From assembly GCA_030616775.1 (NCBI GenBank), contig JAUWWQ010000044.1:1-36387 (forward strand): DNA of 36,387 nt. Direction: 5' to 3'. A model generated the notes under the pieces. The model did not search any database. It was not told the origin of the DNA and was given only the letters and a program-made list of their open reading frames with translations. Source of the stretch: Planctomycetota bacterium (GTDB lineage: Bacteria; Planctomycetota; Phycisphaerae; UBA1845). Both the position numbers and the translations under genes were made by a program. This document shows positions 32,333-36,387 of the stretch, in pieces; position 1 is the first letter of the stretch, and the number at the start of each line of letters is the position of its first letter.

Positions 32333-33469
32333 GGTTGCACTCCTCAATGTTTGTATAGAGTAACTATCACTACACGCAAGCGCTGGCCAGCGGCGAGTCT
32401 TGTAAAACCTTGTCGCAGAGACCATCGCACCAGAACTCGATTCCAGCACATGGACGAGTTCGCTCCATAGCCTAGAACCGGGCCTTACAGCCCTTCCCTG
32501 GCTTGAACACACTTCGTCCTTTTCCTGGACGACAGCCGACCCCGCCAGCGCTCACAACCGTGACGCAGAGTTGTCGGAATGTGTGAATATCTCAGCGATC
32601 TCGTCCCAGTGGCCATCCGTACCCTGTCAGCGAAGTCTCTCAGGGCGGTCTGGACATGGCAAGCGTCAACGCCGGGCCAAAGCGACAACGCCGACATGGG
32701 TTACGGCCAGCGCGTAAGACCAAAGTCAAGGATGTGGGGTCACTCACGCCACACGGGGGAGCGATATACGTCGTCCTACGAGGGCTCAAACCGCGTCAAC
32801 GAGCGCGCGCCGCTGAGTCGCGGTGAAGCTCCCTTTGGACAATATCATGCGGCTCGGATTGAAGAACATCGGTCGACGCGGTCGATACCCGGGTTCACTG
32901 GCGGTGCCCGATGAACGACGACTGGCATCCGTCCCCCGGACCGCATCGTTCATCCCATGCAAGAAGTCCATCGCCGGCTCCTCCCGTTCTCGGCGGACCA
33001 ACGGGTTGCCCTGCGTCTGTTCGCAGCAGCCCGTATCGCCGCCCGACGGCCATCCTAACATCAACCGAACACACTGCAAGCTCCATACGAGGGCCTTCAA
33101 CCAGATCTCTGGTGCGTTGGCCGGAGATCCCATCGTCTCCGGCCCTTTGAGCTAATAAAGTACCCGGCGCTCGTGCGGCTGTGAGCGCATTGCGAGCACC
33201 CTCGGTGCTGGTCGCCTGGGTGGCTGGGCCCAGACGCGCCATCAGACGTGAGAGGCTGCCCGGCATTCTTTGGCGGAGTGCGAGCGTCCCTCGGGCCGGG
33301 GAGTAATCTACCCCCACCTTGCAGTCGCCGTCGTGGTGCACGCAGAAGCAGCGGAAACTGCCCAAACAAAACACGAACTTCACATCCCGACTGACCGACT
33401 TGATCGTTTTCGGACCTTGCACGGCTCGCGCCAGCGAGTGTAAGTCATTTCAAATAAAGAAGACGTGAA
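32333..33469. other. 1.1-kb region without a supportable gene
   Basis: Many overlapping frames of 60-175 codons exist on both strands, but none has a ribosome binding site together with recognisable or protein-like sequence. Composition is GC-rich. It may be a decayed region at the edge of the proposed integrated element. I see no RNA gene or repeat in it. Confidence 0.4.
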
Positions 33470-33511
33470 AGCGGGCGAGCGGATTCGAACCGCCGACGTC
33501 CAGCTTGGGAA
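33470..33511 (-). other. tRNA-Gly(CCC) 3' half: probable attachment site (att)
   Basis: On the minus strand 42 bases match the 3' half of a bacterial tRNA-Gly from the anticodon loop to the discriminator: TTCCCAA loop, GCTGG stem, T arm GGCGG TTCGAAT CCGCT and acceptor CGCCCGC. Upstream of the anticodon loop the sequence no longer pairs (CTGGCT instead of the expected CCAGC), so it is not a functional tRNA. A 3' tRNA fragment starting at the anticodon loop is the usual product of tyrosine-integrase insertion into a tRNA gene. Confidence 0.65.
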
Positions 33512-33523
33512 AGCCAGAACCGC

Positions 33524-33562
33524 CCGAACGTAAGTCCAGCAATGACAGTAGTTAACGTTCGG
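33524..33562. repeat. inverted repeat beside the tRNA fragment
   Basis: CCGAACGT (33524-33531) and ACGTTCGG (33555-33562) are perfect 8-base inverted repeats, extended by TAA/TTA, around a 23-base centre. They lie 12 bases from the tRNA-Gly fragment on the proposed element side and could be recombinase arm-type sites. Confidence 0.45.
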
Positions 33563-33894
33563 TGGCAAAAGGGCTTAGCGTGTGTCTCGGTACTGGCACC
33601 AGAACTGATTTCGGACTGTTTGTAGGCTGTTTTGGACACAACTTTGACACAACTCTCGTGCCTCTCGTCTCAGGCGATACTCCCTGTTGCTGCATGCCGA
33701 TCAACGCAAAAGCCACCGGGTGCCAATGGTTGGCGGCGATCCAGGGTAAACAGCATATCGAGCGGGGGTGCAGCGTATCCGCAGCCGGTACGGCGGGACG
33801 GCCCCGGCTGTGTGAACTGCGACTCTGTCTAGAAGATGCAGACTCCAGGCCCCGCTGGAGTGTCCAGGCTTCGAAGCAGACCGTCAAGGATACT
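33563..33894. other. intergenic region next to proposed att site
   Basis: No intact gene is visible. A minus-strand frame (33887-33552) ends near the att site with a basic tail (RVVSKLCPKQPTNSPKS) that could be the end of a decayed integrase, but no integrase motif is present, so this is only a suggestion. Confidence 0.3.
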
Positions 33895-34101
33895 CTAGCG
33901 TCGCTCGTAGCGGTCGCAGTCGTTCTCCTCGTACAAGAGTTGCTCCAAGATATTCAGATCGTCGTATTCTCGCTCCGAAATGGTGTCCCCACCGAGGCAG
34001 TTGGACAAGAGACCCCCGAGGAGGTCAATCGGACAGCCTTGGAACACTACGGAGCCAAGGCTCACCACGGCGACCACCGACCAGCGTATCGTACGTCGCA
34101 T
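33895..34101 (-). CDS. small lipoprotein
   Basis: This 68-residue protein has a lipoprotein signal (MRRTIRWSVVAVVSLGSVVFQGC, lipobox FQGC with Cys23). A short mature part rich in acidic residues follows (ISEREYDDLNILEQLLYEENDCDRYERR), with two further cysteines. The ATG at 34101 has AGGAG 8 bases upstream, which selects it over the longer frame reaching 34503. No family is recognised. It is probably anchored to a membrane face. Confidence 0.65.
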   Translation of the reverse strand: MRRTIRWSVVAVVSLGSVVFQGCPIDLLGGLLSNCLGGDTISEREYDDLNILEQLLYEENDCDRYERR

Positions 34102-34612
34102 CACAAGTTCTCCTTGAGAAGCCGTCTCTTGGGACAGGTCAGCTCGGCCCGGATTATCGTGAAGAATGGAGCCGCCGTCGACAGTAATCAAAGAAGCCGG
34201 ATGACCCACACGTGTGCTCGGATCGATCCTGGTTCTCCCAGGGTCGCCGCCATCCGTGCGAATGACCATGCTGCGGGAGGAGCTGATCAAGATCGGGGCG
34301 AAGGTGGTCCAGCACTCCAAGTGCCCGTGGTGGAGAAATTGCGTTGAGAGAGCGAGACTGAGTTCGCTGTTCCTGGCAAAGTGGGCACTTGTGGCCCTGG
34401 TTGACCTGCTTCCGTCCCATCGATACGATCTCCTGGGTGTCGAAAGCGACCAACAATCGCTGGGCCGGGCACTGGCTTGACGGTCCACATGGAACCCAGA
34501 CAAGAATACACCCGACAGTCGTCGGAATCAGGTGTTGTTGCGAATCATGGAGATATTCAGGTAGCTGCGTAAGCTAGTCTGAGACATTCCACATCATTAA
34601 GGAGTCCCTCTG
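34102..34612. other. divergent intergenic region, no gene seen
   Basis: These 511 bases separate the two divergent lipoprotein genes and must hold their promoters. The open frames crossing it are extensions or shadows without ribosome binding sites. Confidence 0.4.
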
Positions 34613-34963
34613 ATGTTGACACGATTGAGCAACTGGCGGACCTGTTGGCTGGTTGGATCAATGGTCTTGATTGCTGTAACCGGTTGCCGGAAGGAGGAAC
34701 CCGAAAAAGAGCAGCCAGCGAGCGATGCCAAAGTCAGGGTAAAGATTGTAGAGGCCAAGCTTGCCAAGGCTGACCAGGTGGACGGCACCACCGACAAGAT
34801 TGTGTCCAAGTGCCCAGCCTGTGAGCTAGCTATGGACGGCAAGAGTGAACATGCTCTGCAAGTCTCGGGCTACACGCTCCACTTCTGCAGCGAGAAGTGT
34901 AAGACGGAGTTCGAGAAGGACACGACGAAGTCCATCCTGGACCTGAAGATCCCGGAAGACTAA
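34613..34963 (+). CDS. lipoprotein with YHS/TRASH-like metal-binding motif
   Basis: The 116-residue protein has a lipoprotein signal ending in AVTGC (Cys25), a charged linker (26-62) and a C-terminal cysteine motif: KCPACELAMDG (Cys67, Cys70) and FCSEKCKTEF (Cys92, Cys96), with His80 and His90 nearby. The arrangement CxxC...HFCSxxC resembles YHS and TRASH domains, which bind copper, zinc or other soft metals. A periplasmic metal-sensing or chaperone role is an inference. The ATG at 34613 has AGGAG 8 bases upstream. No metal-transport gene is adjacent. Confidence 0.8.
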   Translation: MLTRLSNWRTCWLVGSMVLIAVTGCRKEEPEKEQPASDAKVRVKIVEAKLAKADQVDGTTDKIVSKCPACELAMDGKSEHALQVSGYTLHFCSEKCKTEFEKDTTKSILDLKIPED

Positions 34964-35273
34964 CGCTTGTGATCGCTGAGGCGGAGTGACGGTCATCAGG
35001 GCGTCAGCGTGACCGTCAGCCGGCATCGACCTCACACCAGCGGCCCAACCGGCCCAACCAGCCCGGCACCCCGTGTCTATGCTCATCGAGGGCGATTCCG
35101 ATGGGCCGGACATGGTATGGCGACTCGGAAACCGGCCCACCGAGCTGGACGGTCTTATGCCGTTGCCAGGTACCCAGGCCGAGGGTTTGACCGCTGCCTG
35201 ACTCTCCACTTCTGTGGTCCAACCGTACTATACCATATGGTATAGGCACACTCTGGGGGAGGACCTCAGAACA
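34964..35273. other. intergenic region with palindrome
   Basis: About 310 bases between the convergent YHS lipoprotein and the leftward regulator-like gene contain no supported gene. The notable feature is the 18-base palindrome at 35228-35245. Confidence 0.4.
35228..35245. promoter_or_regulatory. 18-bp perfect palindrome, possible operator
   Basis: CTATACCATATGGTATAG is a perfect palindrome of 18 bases, 28 bases downstream of the leftward RHH-like gene's stop. Its length and AT-rich centre suit binding of a dimeric regulator. No gene start is close on either strand, so its target is unclear. Confidence 0.4.
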
Positions 35274-35516
35274 TTAGGATTCCACGGGCTTGGGGCCCAT
35301 TTCCGCCAGCTTCTCAGCGGTTAGGGGTTCGAGGTTGTAGGCTTCCATGTTCTTGGCAACCAGAAGGCCGATCAGGTCGACGATGCTCAGGTTGAGCTTC
35401 TCGGAAAGCCTGCGAATGTTGTACCAGTCATGCTCCCGGACGTTGATGGGGTGGTAGGGGGTCCTCCGGGTTCCCTTCTTTCCACGGGAGTGATAGACAC
35501 GGTTGAGACCAGGCAT
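35274..35516 (-). CDS. ribbon-helix-helix-like small DNA-binding protein
   Basis: This 80-residue protein has a basic N terminus (RVYHSRGKKGTRRTPYH). Residues 23-58 (INVREHDWYNIRRLSEKLNLSIVDLIGLLVAKNMEAY) fit a ribbon-helix-helix pattern: a beta strand, a first helix with IRRLSEKL, a turn at NLS, and a second helix VDLIGLLVAKNM. Such proteins bind operators as dimers and often regulate themselves or toxin-antitoxin or partition genes. The ATG at 35516 has no clear ribosome binding site. A good leftward promoter with an embedded dyad lies about 100 bases upstream. No toxin partner is visible. Confidence 0.55.
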   Translation of the reverse strand: MPGLNRVYHSRGKKGTRRTPYHPINVREHDWYNIRRLSEKLNLSIVDLIGLLVAKNMEAYNLEPLTAEKLAEMGPKPVES

Positions 35517-35611
35517 GATGGATTACGGTGGGGTAAGGGGGGAAACCTTCACATCCCCTGACTATCTACATCTCCTAGCTATATATAATCAGTAACTATC
35601 TTCATCTACTT

Positions 35612-35640
35612 ATTATTGACACATGATATGATTATGTCAA
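35612..35640 (-). promoter_or_regulatory. leftward promoter with embedded dyad operator
   Basis: On the minus strand TTGACA (35640-35635), a 17-base spacer and AATAAT (35617-35612) form a near-consensus sigma70 promoter. TTGACA at 35616-35621 on the plus strand mirrors the -35 hexamer, so an interrupted dyad (35616-35640) spans the promoter, as expected for an operator. It lies in the most AT-rich stretch of the window and faces the RHH-like gene. Confidence 0.5.
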
Positions 35641-36025
35641 GCGGATTCTTTGGGTCCCGGAGAGTGCTCCAGCGGCTTCGTGGACAGGCGGACGATGCGG
35701 ACGGTCTGTTGCATACTCTTGGGGAAGAAGGCTTGTGGGGACTCACGATCTTGGGGTCCGTCCGGGCAGGGGCTATGCCTCCACGAGGTAAGCTTACGGG
35801 GCTACTCCTCAAGGAGCCGATGAGGTTACCCTTGGACGGCTTGGTCACATGCACGAAAGATACCGCAATCATCGTCCGCACCGTCCGCAGCCTAATCTGC
35901 TGGTTGGCCTGCATGGAATGGTCCACGCGAGTTCCTGACGACGATGACCCGGCGATCCAATATGGCGTCCCGATCGTCCGGGATAATCGAGTGATCGTTG
36001 CTATAATTGCAGGGAATTGAGTGTG
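35641..36025. other. region with only doubtful open frames
   Basis: Opposing frames of 134 codons (plus, 35616-36020) and 106 codons (minus, 35926-35606) cover this stretch. Neither has a ribosome binding site or recognisable domain, and at most one can be real. I annotate no gene here. Confidence 0.35.
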
Positions 36026-36054
36026 TTGACAGGACTTGTTCAGGTTCTTATAAT
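36026..36054 (+). promoter_or_regulatory. perfect-consensus sigma70 promoter
   Basis: TTGACA (36026-36031), a 17-base spacer and TATAAT (36049-36054) match the sigma70 consensus at all twelve positions with optimal spacing. Transcription would begin near 36061, giving a 36-base leader before the ATG at 36097. Confidence 0.75.
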
Positions 36055-36096
36055 CGTTCCGTTGCCTGGGGAGGTTCCTTTTCAGGAGAACAAATC

Positions 36097-36249
36097 ATGC
36101 GCTGGACACGCTCGGCAATAGTTGCCATCGTAGGTTACTCGTCGGTGTTTTGCCCGGACCGGGCAGAAGGTCACCCGATTACGTTCCAGTTTGCGGGAGA
36201 GATTACGTATGTCAGGGATGATGACGACCTGCTATTGATCTTTGAGTAG
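36097..36249 (+). pseudogene. truncated exported protein, PEP-CTERM-like N terminus
   Basis: The frame encodes 50 residues: a signal peptide (MRWTRSAIVAIVGYSSVFCPDRAEG) and then ITFQFAGEITYVRDDDDLL. The latter resembles the first beta strands of the extracellular domain in PEP-CTERM exosortase-substrate proteins, after which several hundred residues would be expected. Instead it ends after LLLIFE at a TAG. AGGAG lies 8 bases before the ATG and a perfect promoter precedes it, so this was an expressed gene. The stop lies at the presumed end of an IS630-like element, which probably interrupted it. Confidence 0.6.
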
Positions 36250-36262
36250 ATAAATAAACGCT

Positions 36263-36387
36263 TCATAGTCTGAGTCCGGCATGGTGGAAGAACGAGCGCA
36301 ACATCTGCTGGTCTGTGCTGATCTGATCGAGGGAGGCGATGACCTCATCGGCGAGCGCGCCGGCATCGTCCGGGATGTAGTTGGCCA
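36263..36387 (-). mobile_element. IS630-like transposase, C-terminal fragment
   Basis: The last 40 codons of a leftward gene are visible, cut by the window edge. The sequence ANYIPDDAGALADEV...LRSFFHHAGLRL resembles the end of IS630-family DDE transposases (LANxxPD...FLxHxGLxL). The stop is about 14-30 bases from the point where the PEP-CTERM-like gene loses its reading frame, a normal distance from a transposase stop to an IS630 terminus. IS630 elements insert at TA, and TA dinucleotides occur at 36233-36234 and 36247-36248. Confidence 0.5.

Noticed and set aside
33470-33550. Complete tRNA gene at 33.5 kb
   Set aside because: The 5' half does not pair with the acceptor or anticodon stem, so only the 3' half of tRNA-Gly is present.
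33562-34347. 261-codon plus-strand frame beside the tRNA-Gly fragment
   Set aside because: It lies antisense to the small lipoprotein, which has a better start and a signal peptide, and the protein has no coherent pattern.
35606-36020. Opposing frames of 134 and 106 codons
   Set aside because: There is no ribosome binding site and no domain on either strand. The plus frame starts inside the leftward promoter.

Overview
The window looks like a chromosomal segment of an uncultured, GC-rich (about 60%) bacterium, most likely a planctomycete or a close relative. This is an inference from several features together: a DUF2924 gene, a DUF6677-like small membrane protein beside an FmdB zinc ribbon, a YIP1/MacA/MacB-type operon, a secreted subtilase with a long cysteine-rich tail, the start of a PEP-CTERM-like protein, and low gene density with many hairpin repeats. 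No rRNA or universal marker other than purD is present to fix the phylum.

Layout. 1-1.1 kb: the start of a DUF2924 gene and a leftward operon of three small genes of unknown function with a clear promoter. 1.3-5.1 kb: initiator tRNA-Met, purD, tRNA-Cys and a TolC-like outer-membrane lipoprotein. 5.4-10.8 kb: a five-gene surface-sugar cluster (Gfo/Idh dehydrogenase, hexapeptide acetyltransferase, family 2 glycosyltransferase, B12-binding radical SAM protein, DegT/DnrJ aminotransferase). Three of its genes match the wlbA/wlbB/wlbC (wbpB/wbpD/wbpE) set that builds UDP-2,3-diacetamido-glucuronic acid. 11-14.5 kb: a large SNF2 helicase and a small unknown gene. 14.7 kb: tRNA-Thr. 15.1-19.3 kb: a leftward operon of YIP1-family protein, MacA-like adaptor, ATPase and MacB-like permease.

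19.7-23.8 kb: an NhaC-type antiporter, a flavin reductase-like protein, a DUF72 protein and a cyclophilin-like protein. 24.3-27.0 kb: the subtilase, whose C terminus ends in a cystine-knot-like cysteine pattern. 27.3-32.3 kb: a zinc-ribbon membrane protein, an island of nested inverted repeats, kynureninase, a three-gene FmdB/membrane protein operon and a secreted two-lobed aspartic protease. 32.3-33.5 kb holds no gene I can support.

At 33.47 kb the 3' half of a tRNA-Gly(CCC) lies alone, as expected for the attachment site of an integrated element extending rightward. The sequence beyond it looks accessory: two small lipoproteins (one with a metal-binding YHS/TRASH-like motif), a ribbon-helix-helix-like regulator with an AT-rich operator/promoter, a perfect-consensus promoter driving a truncated PEP-CTERM-like gene, and at the edge the C terminus of an IS630-like transposase that probably did the truncating.

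The strongest leads are the putative tRNA-Gly att site and its island, the radical SAM enzyme inside the diacetamido-uronate cluster, the knottin-like end of the subtilase, and a dispersed two-hairpin repeat present in two near-identical copies 13.5 kb apart. I see no CRISPR array and no complete mobile element.
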